From: Acidobacteria bacterium 28-1
GTDB lineage: Bacteria; Acidobacteriota; Blastocatellia; Pyrinomonadales; Pyrinomonadaceae
Direction: 5' to 3'
Assembly (NCBI GenBank): GCA_002050365.1
Contig: MWYZ01000104.1
Span: 1 to 40,117, forward strand
Length of the DNA: 40,117 bases
In this document: in pieces, positions 18,253-27,083 of the stretch
Layout of the letters: every line of letters begins with the position of its first letter
Numbering within the stretch: position 1 is the stretch's first letter
Translations under genes and position numbers: made by a program
Notes under the pieces: generated by a model
Seen by the model: the letters and a program-made list of their open reading frames with translations, nothing else
Told to the model about the DNA's origin: nothing
The model's database searches: none

Positions 18253-19035
18253 CTACGAATTTACGCCCGCCGCGAGATAGCCGCCGTCAACCGCGATTGA
18301 TTGTCCAGTGATAAACGAAGCCGCGTCCGAAGCCAGAAAAACAGCAGCGCCGACTAATTCCTCCGCCCTTCCAAACCTTTTCATTGGCGTGCGCGTTATA
18401 ATTTCCTGACCGCGAGCAGTTCCGTTTAATAATTTTTCGTTGAGTTCAGTCGGGAAAACGCCCGGCACAAGCGCGTTAACGCAAATTCCATCACGCGCCC
18501 ATTCGCAGCCGAGACTTTTTGTTAGTGCTAAGACAGCAGCTTTTGACGCGCCGTAAGCCGCGACTTCGTGAAACGCGACAAACGAAGCGAGCGATGCGAT
18601 GTTCACGATGCGCCCGCGCCCGGATTGTTTGAGCGGTTCGTAAAATGATTGACACGCGCGTAAAGTGCCGTTTAAATTCGTGTCCAAAATCGTCTGCCAT
18701 TCGCTTTCGGAAACTTCTTTTGTCGCTGTTCGCGCAGTTCTTCCGGCGGCGTTGACCAAAATATCAATTCCGCCAAATTGTTTAATTGCCGCATCGCGCA
18801 AAGCGTCAATCGATTCTCGGCTTGAAACATCAACGATTTGCCGTAAAGTTTTCTGATTGATTGTTTCAATTTCCGCGCAAACTTCTTCGACCAATTCTGC
18901 GCGTCTGCCCGTTGCAACGACATTCGCGCCCGAACGCGCCAACCCGATGGCAATGGCGCGTCCCAAGCCGGAAGTGCCGCCGATAACAACTGCGGTTCTG
19001 TTTGATAAATCCGTAATATTTTCCGCTTGATTCAT
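18253..19035 (-). CDS. SDR-family sugar-acid oxidoreductase (candidate fructuronate reductase or KduD-like)
   Basis: This is a classical short-chain dehydrogenase of 260 residues. The cofactor motif is VIGGTSGLGRA, followed by NAAG, the catalytic Ser in VNIASLAS and the Tyr-x-x-x-Lys in AAYGASKAAV. The C-terminus has ITGQSIAVDGGYLAAG. The residue after beta-2 is ATGRR, suggesting NADP(H) tolerance, but this is weak evidence. No UxuB- or UxaB-type long-chain reductase occurs in the window. Lying between the isomerase and the transporter, this enzyme is the best candidate to reduce fructuronate (or tagaturonate), or to act as a KDG 5-dehydrogenase. No clear ribosome-binding site precedes the ATG; the upstream spacer is a large inverted repeat. 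Confidence 0.85.
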   Translation of the reverse strand: MNQAENITDLSNRTAVVIGGTSGLGRAIAIGLARSGANVVATGRRAELVEEVCAEIETINQKTLRQIVDVSSRESIDALRDAAIKQFGGIDILVNAAGRTARTATKEVSESEWQTILDTNLNGTLRACQSFYEPLKQSGRGRIVNIASLASFVAFHEVAAYGASKAAVLALTKSLGCEWARDGICVNALVPGVFPTELNEKLLNGTARGQEIITRTPMKRFGRAEELVGAAVFLASDAASFITGQSIAVDGGYLAAGVNS

Positions 19036-19036
19036 A

Positions 19037-19124
19037 GAAAAAGGTTAAAAGTGAAAATGTGAAAAAGTTGGTTGACGAAAATCTATAAATACTTTTTCAC
19101 TTTTAACCTTTTTTACTTTTTCAC
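19037..19124. repeat. Purine-rich inverted repeat pair without a gene inside
   Basis: AAAAGGTTAAAAGTGAAAA on the left (about 19039-19057) pairs with TTTTCACTTTTAACCTTTT on the right (about 19094-19112). Both arms continue as AGTGAAA-like short tandem units, and about 24 nt lie between them. It fills the whole SDR-isomerase gap. It resembles the inverted heptad arms around the four-helix-bundle gene at 34.5-34.9 kb but is empty. Confidence 0.7.
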
Positions 19125-19125
19125 G

Positions 19126-20430
19126 TTATTTCGCAACCCAACTGCGAAAATTTCCCGAAAAAAGTTTTGCCGCGTCGCATTCAATTTCTTTTCCGGTTAC
19201 GATGCGTCCGTCCTCGAGCAAGCCTTTGTAGGATTTAAACAGCGCGTCGGCAATAAGTTGGCGCGAGTGATTCCATTTGTAAATTAATTGGTCAAAAATC
19301 CGCGCGTCCGAATGTTGCGGGATAAAACTCGTTCCCAGAAGCTCGAAACGTTCGCGCGTGATTTCCGCGACAATCGAAGCGTTATTTAAAAACCACCAGC
19401 AGCCGAACGGCATCAGATTCGCAAATTTTCTGGCGACGACGCATAATTCGTGTTGATTTTCACGCGACAAAAACGTAACTAAAAATTTGACATCGGGATT
19501 TTCTTCACAAATTCGCGCGACAACCGAAACGTCGGTGCGTCCCAAACCGTCACCCGCAAGTTTTAACGCCGGATTAACCCGACGGCGCACGCCGATCATT
19601 AGCGAGAGTGAAATTCCGTGTTCTTTGCAAGTCGGCAAAACCACCTCTTTAATTAGTTTTCCGCGTATTGATTCTTCAGGATAAGCAAAATCGTCAGGCA
19701 AGGAAACGCCCAGATAAAGAGGATTCATCAACTGAATCCAATCATCGAGAAACCGCCGCGTTTCGCCGATGGTCGTTGCGTCTAAATTTGCCGAAACTTC
19801 GTAATTTTGTTTTTGCAAGAGCGGCACGGCATCCGTCCAGCCATTCAAAATTCGGTCGAGCCGCAACGCCGCGTGAAAACGCGAGTCAATTTTCGCGCCG
19901 CTTTTCCAAACTTTAATTTCGGCTTCGTCGAGCGGGTCATTGGTCATTCCGATGTCGGTTACATTCGCAATTTTCAAAACCCGTTCAATAAAATCCGCCG
20001 GATTTTGAGCGGCGAAAAACTCGCGCGACTCGCGCAAATCTTTTGCCCGCGTGTCGAGTCCAAAAGTGTTTAAAACACTGACAACTCCGCGCGTTGCTTC
20101 CGATAGCGGCGTGTTTTCGACGAAAAGCGTCTGCCAGATTAAATCTGATTGTTTTGTTTTTTCCAATGCCCAAAACTCGCTGGGCGTTATGCTCGAAAAA
20201 CGGAACATTTCGGCAATCAAATAATGATAATTTAAAAGCTCGTCAATGCCCCATAAATTCAGTTCGCCAAATTCGGGCGCGAACAGATGCGTGTGCAAAT
20301 CAAAAACCGGCGTTTTCTGCAGAATTTCGTCAACTTGTTTGCGTAATTCGTGAACATCACGCGCGTCGCCGCTTCCCGCGCCATCCTGAGAAATCGGGTA
20401 TTCGAGTTGTTTAGTCGTTAAATTCGTCAT
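19126..20430 (-). CDS. uxaC: Uronate (glucuronate) isomerase family protein
   Basis: UxaC, a member of the amidohydrolase superfamily, interconverts glucuronate and fructuronate (or galacturonate and tagaturonate) in the cytoplasm. The 434-residue protein carries the metal-binding VFDLHTHLFAPEF (His-x-His) near residue 42. LNYHYLIAEMFRF, FGLDTRAKDLRE and IANVTDIGMTNDPLDEAE follow. Late motifs are VKFLVTFLSRENQHEL, MPFGCWWFLNN and IPQHSDARIFDQLIYKW. It is shorter and divergent compared with the E. coli-type enzyme (about 470 residues). Its gene lies 13 bp after the enolase-superfamily dehydratase gene, so the two are probably cotranscribed. It is the entry step for uronates released by GH115 or imported by the MFS carrier. 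Confidence 0.83.
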   Translation of the reverse strand: MTNLTTKQLEYPISQDGAGSGDARDVHELRKQVDEILQKTPVFDLHTHLFAPEFGELNLWGIDELLNYHYLIAEMFRFSSITPSEFWALEKTKQSDLIWQTLFVENTPLSEATRGVVSVLNTFGLDTRAKDLRESREFFAAQNPADFIERVLKIANVTDIGMTNDPLDEAEIKVWKSGAKIDSRFHAALRLDRILNGWTDAVPLLQKQNYEVSANLDATTIGETRRFLDDWIQLMNPLYLGVSLPDDFAYPEESIRGKLIKEVVLPTCKEHGISLSLMIGVRRRVNPALKLAGDGLGRTDVSVVARICEENPDVKFLVTFLSRENQHELCVVARKFANLMPFGCWWFLNNASIVAEITRERFELLGTSFIPQHSDARIFDQLIYKWNHSRQLIADALFKSYKGLLEDGRIVTGKEIECDAAKLFSGNFRSWVAK

Positions 20431-20443
20431 AAATTTCGTCGTC

Positions 20444-21688
20444 TTAAAAAGCGATTTCCGGCGTTCGCGCGTCTTGCGGGTCAGCCCACCGATTATTTGG
20501 AATCGTCGGCGTCCAGCCTTTTCTTAAAGGGTCTTGGTCATACGGATACGAACCGAGACGTTTGTATAATTCGCTGTATTTCTGCAATTTCTCGCGGTTT
20601 AATTTAATTCCGAGTCCGGGGGTTGTCGGCACTTTGATTGCGCCGTTTTCATATTTGAATTTGCCGCCTTCGATAATATCGTCAACAAGTTGATGATAAT
20701 GCGCGTCCGCCGCAAAACTTAAATTCGGAATCACCGCGCCGAGATGAAGCATCGTCGCTAATTGAATGCCGAGTTCGCCCGATGAGTGAACCGCCACGCC
20801 AATTTGAAATGTTTCACACACCCCCGCCGCTTTGACGCATTGACGAATCCCGCCCCAAAAAGTCGTGTCGAGCAAAATTACGTCCACCGCCGTGTTCAAA
20901 ACGTTCGCCGCCAGTTGCTCAAAACCGACGACGACGGTATTAGTCGCCAGCGGCATTCGAACCTTTTCGCGTGTTCGCCGCATTCCGTTAAGTCCGAAAA
21001 CCGGATCTTCCAGATAATCGTTTTTGATGTCTTCGATTTGCTGCCCGAACCAAATTGCCTGCTCGGTTGACCAGACGGCGTTCGGGTCAAAGCGGAAACT
21101 ATCGCCGTCTAATTCACGGGCAACGGCGCGATAGCATTCGAGTTCATATTCCGGCGCGAAAACGCCGCCTTTCAATTTGTGCGAAGTAAAACCGTATCTT
21201 TGTTTCAAATCTTTAGCGTGTTCAACCAATTGCTCGATTGTTCTGACTTCGCCGCTTCCGTCTTTCGGATTTGGATAACGAAAAAACAGATACGAAGCGA
21301 ACGGAACTTTGTCCTGCAGTTTCCCGCCCAAAATTTCATATACCGGAACATTCCACTTTTGTCCCAAAATATCGAGACAGGCGAATTCGAGCGCGGCTAA
21401 AATCTGCGTTCGATTGTTGTAGAGCGAACCTGACGGATTGGCAATCAGAAAACGCATTTCTTCAATGCGGCTTGGGTCGCGTCCGACGAGATACGTTTTC
21501 ATCGCCCGGAAAACGGATTCGGCAGATTCGCCGCCGCCGCCCATCTCGCCCAAACCCGTGATGCCTTCGTCGGTTTCGACTTCAACAATCGTGCGGACAA
21601 ATCTGCCCCAATGACAACCGTTGGCGTGGCGAAGCGGCGCTTCGAGCGGGACGGTTACAGTTGTTGCTTTTATGTCGGTAATCTTCAT
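20444..21688 (-). CDS. Enolase-superfamily sugar-acid dehydratase (glucarate-dehydratase-like)
   Basis: This cytoplasmic Mg-dependent acid-sugar dehydratase has 414 residues. The N-terminal capping domain runs to about residue 130 ([17 protein letters not shown]). The barrel carries the GlucD-type set: K171-x-K173 in HKLKGG, metal ligands D201 (FDPNAVWS), E227 (EDPVFG) and N250 (ATN), D274 (LDTTFWGG) and H301 (VHSSGE). The C-terminus has [11 protein letters not shown], as in glucarate dehydratases. True glucarate dehydratase would make 5-keto-4-deoxyglucarate, for which no aldolase is visible. The neighbouring isomerase, KDG kinase and KDPG aldolase instead suggest that it may dehydrate mannonate or another aldonate to KDG. 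It is the first gene after the terminator-like hairpin at 21703-21742. Confidence 0.82.
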   Translation of the reverse strand: MKITDIKATTVTVPLEAPLRHANGCHWGRFVRTIVEVETDEGITGLGEMGGGGESAESVFRAMKTYLVGRDPSRIEEMRFLIANPSGSLYNNRTQILAALEFACLDILGQKWNVPVYEILGGKLQDKVPFASYLFFRYPNPKDGSGEVRTIEQLVEHAKDLKQRYGFTSHKLKGGVFAPEYELECYRAVARELDGDSFRFDPNAVWSTEQAIWFGQQIEDIKNDYLEDPVFGLNGMRRTREKVRMPLATNTVVVGFEQLAANVLNTAVDVILLDTTFWGGIRQCVKAAGVCETFQIGVAVHSSGELGIQLATMLHLGAVIPNLSFAADAHYHQLVDDIIEGGKFKYENGAIKVPTTPGLGIKLNREKLQKYSELYKRLGSYPYDQDPLRKGWTPTIPNNRWADPQDARTPEIAF

Positions 21689-21702
21689 TTTCGTTTCGGA
21701 TT

Positions 21703-21742
21703 AAAAAAGCGCAAAAATCTTTTCCAAAATATTTGCGCTTTT
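21703..21742 (-). terminator. Rho-independent-like terminator after the DNRLRE/CBM96 gene
   Basis: AAAAGCGCAAA (21705-21715) pairs perfectly with TTTGCGCTTTT (21732-21742) around a 16-nt loop. Read on the minus strand, the stem is followed by a run of T. It lies 11-50 nt downstream of the stop at 21753 and separates the secreted-hydrolase genes from the dehydratase-isomerase group. It could also act in the opposite direction. Confidence 0.7.
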
Positions 21743-21752
21743 GCGTTTGCGT

Positions 21753-22787
21753 TCAATAATCAATCTCAAGCAGAGGTCTATTCGTCGTTGCCTGCCGCGT
21801 GTTTAAAAGCGCGTGACGCACGTTGTCTGCCGTGTCGCCGTCGTATTTGTATTCGCGGATAAGCATCAGCGAGACAATTTTATTTTCCGCAAGCTGTTCG
21901 TTGACCCAATTGGTAATGTTCAAACGGGTATTGCCATTGGTGCCGTTGACCGTCAACACACCGAGCGGAAAAGCCGTCGCGCCGACACCGCTCGCTTTCG
22001 CGCCGCTCAAATCGTGGTTCGGGGAATTGTTCCAGGTAATCGTGCTTTCGCTCCAGGAATCATCCGTGATGCCATAGACATGAAACGCTAAATTCTCCGT
22101 ATCAATCGCGTTTCTGCCATAGACGTTGACAACTGCCTGTTTGACGGAAGTTCGCCCTAAACTGTTTAAATCAAATTTGAGATAACTAATCCGGTCGGAA
22201 TCAACCGAACTGTATTTCTTGACGCGCATCACTGTATCAGAGCCAAAATTTGTGTTCGCGCTCGTTCCGCCCTGAACTTGCGCGTCGGCAACCGCCATTA
22301 GATTTTGCGTTGTCAAAACGCCGCCTTTCGGAACTGTAATCAACCAAACGCTGCGCGGCGGTTGCATTAATCTCAAAATTTTGTCGGACGGCATCGGCGT
22401 TCGCCGCACGACTTCGCCGTTGCGGTCAATACTAACTTCTTCGGTTGTGCAAAGCGTGTTGGTGTAAATGCCGAGTCCATACATATTGACGTTGAGCGCG
22501 TAAGAGTTTGTCGCATCGGTATTGACCGCCCAAACATAATAATTACTGCCGTCAAACGAAGTGTATGCGCCGCCGTAACCTGCCGGTGAATCGCTCGTCA
22601 GAGTTTTGTAGCGGTCGCGCGCTCCGGCAAAACCTTTGGCGAAAAGTTGAACGACCGAAGCCGATTTGCGATAACCGCCGGTGTCGTAATTATTCGCCGC
22701 GTCGTCCCAAGTGTAATGATGACCGACACCCGCGTCATTGACGTTGCTGTATTTGAAAGTCTGCGTGCCGTAAACGCCTTTGAGCAT
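21753..22787 (-). pseudogene. C-terminal part of a frameshifted TIM-barrel hydrolase, with DNRLRE/CBM96-type domain
   Basis: This 344-residue frame starts with ATG overlapping the stop of the upstream frame (TGATG). Its own upstream frame reads FDYAKLMLKGVYGTQTFKYS, which continues the upstream protein after ELG if one base is added. Residues about 1-165 complete the barrel and a beta-sandwich (SVWLITVPKGG). Residues about 170-344 form a DNRLRE/CBM96-like carbohydrate-binding module: AVADAQVQGGTSANTNFGSD, ISYLKFDLNSL, WSESTITWNNSP and RPLLEIDY. Without a signal peptide this half could not be exported alone. The two frames are best read as one gene with a 1-nt deletion, though TGATG coupling cannot be excluded. 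A terminator-like hairpin follows. Confidence 0.72.
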
Positions 22788-23956
22788 CAGTTTGGCGTAA
22801 TCAAACCTAATTCGGTGAACAGGCGCGGCATATTCAAGTTATTGCCGCTGGCTGCAAAACCCGAGGTGTTCTCGACATTGTGTTCGGAAAAATTTATCGG
22901 CAGAACAATGCCGCCGGGCGAGTTCGCCGCCATTCCGTTTTGCATCGTGTCCATATCGCTGTAATAAACCGAAGCGTCGTCAACGTAGCGGTGCGTGTCA
23001 AAAACGTCAAAGATGTTGTAGCTGACCGTTTGCCCGCGATAATCCGTTCTGAGCGAGCGGGAAATTTTCTCGCCCCAGCCAATCGAATCGTCGCGCGTGT
23101 CGGCGTTGTCGAAACGCTCGTTGAAAGATTTCGGGCTGGTAATTACGGGAGCGTAAATTTTGGCGACCAGATTTTTGCCGAATCGGGCGTTGACGGCGGC
23201 AATAGCGGCGCGTTTCGCGTCCGAACCGTAGCGAATCCACTGGACAAAATCGTCCTGATTAATGTTGCCGCCGAGTTCGATGTGGTCGGGTTCGTTCCAG
23301 ATTTGATAATCCGTTACGTTGTAGTTTTTCGCCAGCCAATACGCCGTCACAAAATGCCATTTCCAAAACTCCCACTTGTCGGCGTAGTTGTTGTAAATCG
23401 AAATCGGCATCCATGAAGGATTGTGCGCGACGTTCCGCCAATCGCGCGGATTTGTCGCCGACGTTGCGCCGCTCACATTGCAGTGCTGCGTGTTGACGAC
23501 CGGCTTAATTCCAAGACGCTGCAATTCGCTCATCATATACGCGAGCTTGTAGTGATTTCCGCTCGTTTCCACGTTCTGAAAATTGTTTTCGTAAAACGTC
23601 CAATTAACGTAAGCCGGATTTTCGGGGTCAGCAATGATTGCCGAACGACGCGCCTCAAACGAAGCCGAATCCGTTACGCCGTCGCCGAACGGCGCGAGGT
23701 CATCCTGCGGCGCAAAATATGCGGCGTTCATAAAAATTCGCAGAGAATTTGCGCCCGAACGCTCAAGCCACGCCGAAACATTACTGCCCGGCATATAATG
23801 CCCTTGCCCGTAACCAATCAAAGTCGGGGTTTTGCCGACGATTTCGTTTGAAACCGTGACGTTCGCCGTGCCTTGCGCGAAAATTGAAATGCCGAACGCG
23901 ATAATAATCAGCGCGTTCAGGACGCTTTTAGCGATTAAACTTATTAACAACCTCAT
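22787..23956 (-). pseudogene. N-terminal part of a frameshifted secreted clan GH-A-like glycoside hydrolase
   Basis: The 389-residue frame begins with a strong ribosome-binding site (AAGGAGGG, 6 nt before ATG) and a signal peptide (ALIIIAFGISIFAQ). It contains most of a TIM barrel: YGQGHYMPGSNVSAWLERSG, then YQIWNEPDH with candidate acid/base E222, then PINFSEHNVE with candidate nucleophile E358. It ends FTELGLITPN at a TGA shared with the next ATG. Adding one T to the TTT run at 22803-22805 (AAA on the plus strand) gives ELGFDYAKLMLKG and joins it to the downstream frame. The full protein would be about 735 residues. The GH family is not identified; the NEP motif and the spacing suggest clan GH-A. 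It could be a sequencing or assembly error rather than a real mutation. Confidence 0.72.
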
Positions 23957-23995
23957 TCTTTTCCCTCCTTATAATTACGAATAAATTAAAAATCA

Positions 23996-26974
23996 TTACG
24001 GCAATTGCGCCGGATCGAAACCGAGCGGCAATTCCTTTTCGACTAAACCGACGCGCCTTCCGGCAGAATCTTTGGCGTATTTCCAAAAACGAATCGTCCA
24101 ATCCATCGCCGCGCGTTCCGCTTCGAGCGAATTTGCGCCGCTGAAAATCAGCCAGTCTTCGCCCGCTTTTTCACCGGCGCGGACGGCAAATTGTTTGGCG
24201 TTTCGCGCGTTTGCCGGGATTTTTGAATTGAGTGCGGCGATGAGCTGATTGGTTTTCGCCGTGCCGACTAAAATGAGCGCGTTGCGTTCGTTCGGCGGCA
24301 AATCTTTGAGCGTGTAAATTTTCACCGGTCTGCCGGTCGCGCTCTCAATCGTGTTGACTAAAACCGAAGCCGTTTCCACATCCTGAATCGGCGCGTCGTC
24401 GCCGTAAACGACGGCGAGCGGGCGATTCAAGTTAAAGTCAAAAACTTTTTCGCCGTAAATGACCGTTGATTTTTCGCTTCGGTCAATTTGCGGCTGTCCG
24501 GCAAGTCTGGCTTCCGCCCAACCGTAGCGAAGCAGATTACCATCGCCTTCGAGCCGCAGAAAAACGTGGTAAAAACCGGGCAAAGGCTGCGGCGAATTAT
24601 CAGTCGGTAGAGCCTGTAGCGCGGCTTTGACGACGGTTGAAGCGTTTGGTTTAAGCCGTCGTAGATTCGCGTCTTTCGCATTCCGCATAGTCGCCTTTAG
24701 ATTCGCGGGCGTTTCAATCATCGTCGTAAGATTTAAATTTTTGCCGCTCGTATTTGTTATGCGAAACTGCGCCGCGCCGCTGCCGCGAGCGTCGAGTTCA
24801 ACAACCGAGTATTCGACGTTGAGAAGTTTATTCGGATGCGTCGGCGAGCCGTATTTATTGATTAAACCCGACAATACAAACGCTTCGGGTTTCGGGCGGC
24901 GCGACAGCCAGATTTGCTCGTAGTGACGAATTCCTTTGAGTGCTTTCGGATTCATCGCCAAGGACTCGTTAAACTGAAACTGATACATCATGGGCATCGA
25001 GCGCGTCTTTAAAACATTTTCAAAAACCGGCGCATAGACTTTGGCGCGGTCTTCGGGTGTCATCCTGGTCAAAAATCGCCAGTTCCATTCGGTGATAATC
25101 GGCGGTTTGCCAAACCGTCGCCCGTAACTCGCTGCCGCAAGCGAAAATCCGCGCATATTTGCCTGTGAATCGAGACCGTCAGCGTAGGCGTGCTGCCCGA
25201 TTTTATCGAACGGCACGCCGAGTTTTTGCAAACGGTCGAACGCGCCGGTATTCGTATGCGCGGTCAGGTGAACCGGAATTTCCGGCGCGACTTCTTTGAC
25301 GGCGTTGTAAACCCGTTTCCAGTAAGCGGGCGCGTCGTCGTTAATTCCGAAAATTAAAACCTCGTTATCAACCTCCACGCCGTCAATCACGTCGCGGTAA
25401 CGCCTGACCAAATCGGCGGTGTCGGCGGCGGAAATCCGCGCGTCAATCAACGCTTTTAACTTTAATTTCCGCATCTCGCCGAAAAAGAAATCGAGATATT
25501 CTGTCTGTTTTGCTTTATCAACACCCTGAATCAATTCGAGATGATGCAGGCGAATAAGTTCAAAGCCGAGCGTTTTCGCAATGCGTAAATCGCGCCGGAT
25601 GTCGTCGCTGAAAAGCTGCCATTTATTGACCGTATCGGCGGCAAAAGCCCAATACGCATCTCTGTCCATTCCCGGCAATTTTTTGATGTCGAAATTTTCT
25701 CCCAAGGTCGAATACGGAAAATAATTTGTGCCGAATCTGGTGAACGGCACGCCGATTTCGTAATCAATTTTGTCGTCCGTCTGTTTTTGCTCGGCGTAAG
25801 AAGTGTAAGCGACGAACGCATTATCAACTTGCTCGTCGGTCAAAGCCGTTTCTGAAATTATCAGGCGCGATGAAAACGAAACGCTTTCACCGCGCGGCAT
25901 CAAACGATTGTCTTCGAGTCGTTCGGCGTAGGATTTTAAATTTGAACGCGCGATTTCCGTCAAAATATAAACGTCGTTTTCGTTCGTCTGCGCCTCATAA
26001 CCGATTTGCGGAATATTCGCGCCGACGAAACGCGCCGGACGTTTTCCTTTCGCGTCCTGATGAACCGTGAAAGATTGCGAAAAATCGTTCAGCCAGGCGA
26101 CGGAAACATTGTCGGCAAAATTCGTTTTTATCCAATCAACGCCGCGCTGCACATACCAGTTGCGGCTTTCGCCGACACGAAACTGCGTCCACTCTTTTTC
26201 GCCTAATTTTTTTATGCGATTATCGTAGCAAATTGAACGCTCGATATTTTTCGGCTGTCGCCAGCGCGTGACAACCGCCGCGTAAACATTTTCGGTTTTA
26301 TCGGCGGCGATGTTCTGAAATTCCGATTTGATGTCGAGAAAACCGTCGTGAAAGGCGCGAATTTCAATCGAAAGCTGCAAACCTCCGTCGAGAGCCGCGC
26401 TGCGCCACACATCGAAAACCGTACCTTCCGAAACTTTCTTAAAATAAATCGGCAGCGACTGAAAATCTTTTGAAAAATCAATTTTCGTCGAATACGGCTC
26501 GCCTTTTAACTCTTCCGGTCGAGAGTCGCGGTAAATTATGTCAAAAGAAAGTTGGGCGACATTTAACGCGCCGAGTGCCAGCGAAATACCGTTTTCGGCG
26601 GGCGAGACAAACAGTTTTCGGTTTATTTTTATTGGCTTGGCGGTTCGCTCAAAGCGGTAATCTTTGCTCGAAGAAGCCGGTAAATCGGCAATGAAAAATA
26701 AATTGTCGCCGTCCGAATCAATCTGCGCCGGATTATTGTCAAGCGTTCGCAGCGCGGCATCAGACGGATTTTTCACAGCTAGACTAACCGGCATTTTGAC
26801 TGCGAAAGGCTGATTGTTGACAATCCGAACCGCTTGCGGAGTTTGGCTTTTCGCCGCCGCCTGAGCGCGAATTACAACCGCGCCCGCTGAAAATATTATC
26901 GTCGAATAAAGTAAAGCCGACAGAAATTGAGCGCACCGGAAAGCCACAGACTTTAAAAGGTTTTTTCGCTGCAT
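23996..26974 (-). CDS. Large secreted putative clan GH-A glycoside hydrolase of unassigned family
   Basis: The 992-residue exported protein (signal region about 1-40, ending AGAVVIRAQA) has several parts. Residues about 45-390 are beta-sandwich-like (NNQPFAVKMPVSLAVKNPSD, LDIKSEFQNIA). Residues about 400-690 form a TIM barrel that opens GVPFTRFGTNYFPYSTLGEN. Candidate catalytic residues are E538 in GVEVDNEVLIFG and E629 in PIITEWNWRF, on strands 4 and 7 as in clan GH-A. Residues about 720-830 form a beta-domain. Residues about 850-965 form an alpha/beta domain (LAVVYGDDAPIQDVETASVL, ALILVGTAKTNQLI) like the N-terminal domains of GH67, GH115 and GH20. I cannot place it in a named GH family. 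Its gene lies 39 bp before the frameshifted hydrolase gene and in the same transcription unit. Confidence 0.65.
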   Translation of the reverse strand: MQRKNLLKSVAFRCAQFLSALLYSTIIFSAGAVVIRAQAAAKSQTPQAVRIVNNQPFAVKMPVSLAVKNPSDAALRTLDNNPAQIDSDGDNLFFIADLPASSSKDYRFERTAKPIKINRKLFVSPAENGISLALGALNVAQLSFDIIYRDSRPEELKGEPYSTKIDFSKDFQSLPIYFKKVSEGTVFDVWRSAALDGGLQLSIEIRAFHDGFLDIKSEFQNIAADKTENVYAAVVTRWRQPKNIERSICYDNRIKKLGEKEWTQFRVGESRNWYVQRGVDWIKTNFADNVSVAWLNDFSQSFTVHQDAKGKRPARFVGANIPQIGYEAQTNENDVYILTEIARSNLKSYAERLEDNRLMPRGESVSFSSRLIISETALTDEQVDNAFVAYTSYAEQKQTDDKIDYEIGVPFTRFGTNYFPYSTLGENFDIKKLPGMDRDAYWAFAADTVNKWQLFSDDIRRDLRIAKTLGFELIRLHHLELIQGVDKAKQTEYLDFFFGEMRKLKLKALIDARISAADTADLVRRYRDVIDGVEVDNEVLIFGINDDAPAYWKRVYNAVKEVAPEIPVHLTAHTNTGAFDRLQKLGVPFDKIGQHAYADGLDSQANMRGFSLAAASYGRRFGKPPIITEWNWRFLTRMTPEDRAKVYAPVFENVLKTRSMPMMYQFQFNESLAMNPKALKGIRHYEQIWLSRRPKPEAFVLSGLINKYGSPTHPNKLLNVEYSVVELDARGSGAAQFRITNTSGKNLNLTTMIETPANLKATMRNAKDANLRRLKPNASTVVKAALQALPTDNSPQPLPGFYHVFLRLEGDGNLLRYGWAEARLAGQPQIDRSEKSTVIYGEKVFDFNLNRPLAVVYGDDAPIQDVETASVLVNTIESATGRPVKIYTLKDLPPNERNALILVGTAKTNQLIAALNSKIPANARNAKQFAVRAGEKAGEDWLIFSGANSLEAERAAMDWTIRFWKYAKDSAGRRVGLVEKELPLGFDPAQLP

Positions 26975-26997
26975 TTATTTTCTATCGCTCTGCCGGC

Positions 26998-27061
26998 AAA
27001 TCAGCCCGAAACTTCAAAATCAGCATAATCGAAAAGTTAGATTTCGGTTTCAGGCTGATTT
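26998..27061. repeat. Long intergenic hairpin between the SH3-like and 992-aa hydrolase genes
   Basis: AAATCAGCCCGAAAC (26998-27012) pairs with GTTTCAGGCTGATTT (27047-27061) at 14 of 15 positions around a 34-nt loop. It lies between the stop at 27084 and the ATG at 26974. No clear T-run follows on the minus strand, so attenuator, RNA stabiliser or REP-like repeat are all possible. Confidence 0.55.
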
Positions 27062-27083
27062 TTGCACTTAAAGCGCAATCGCT

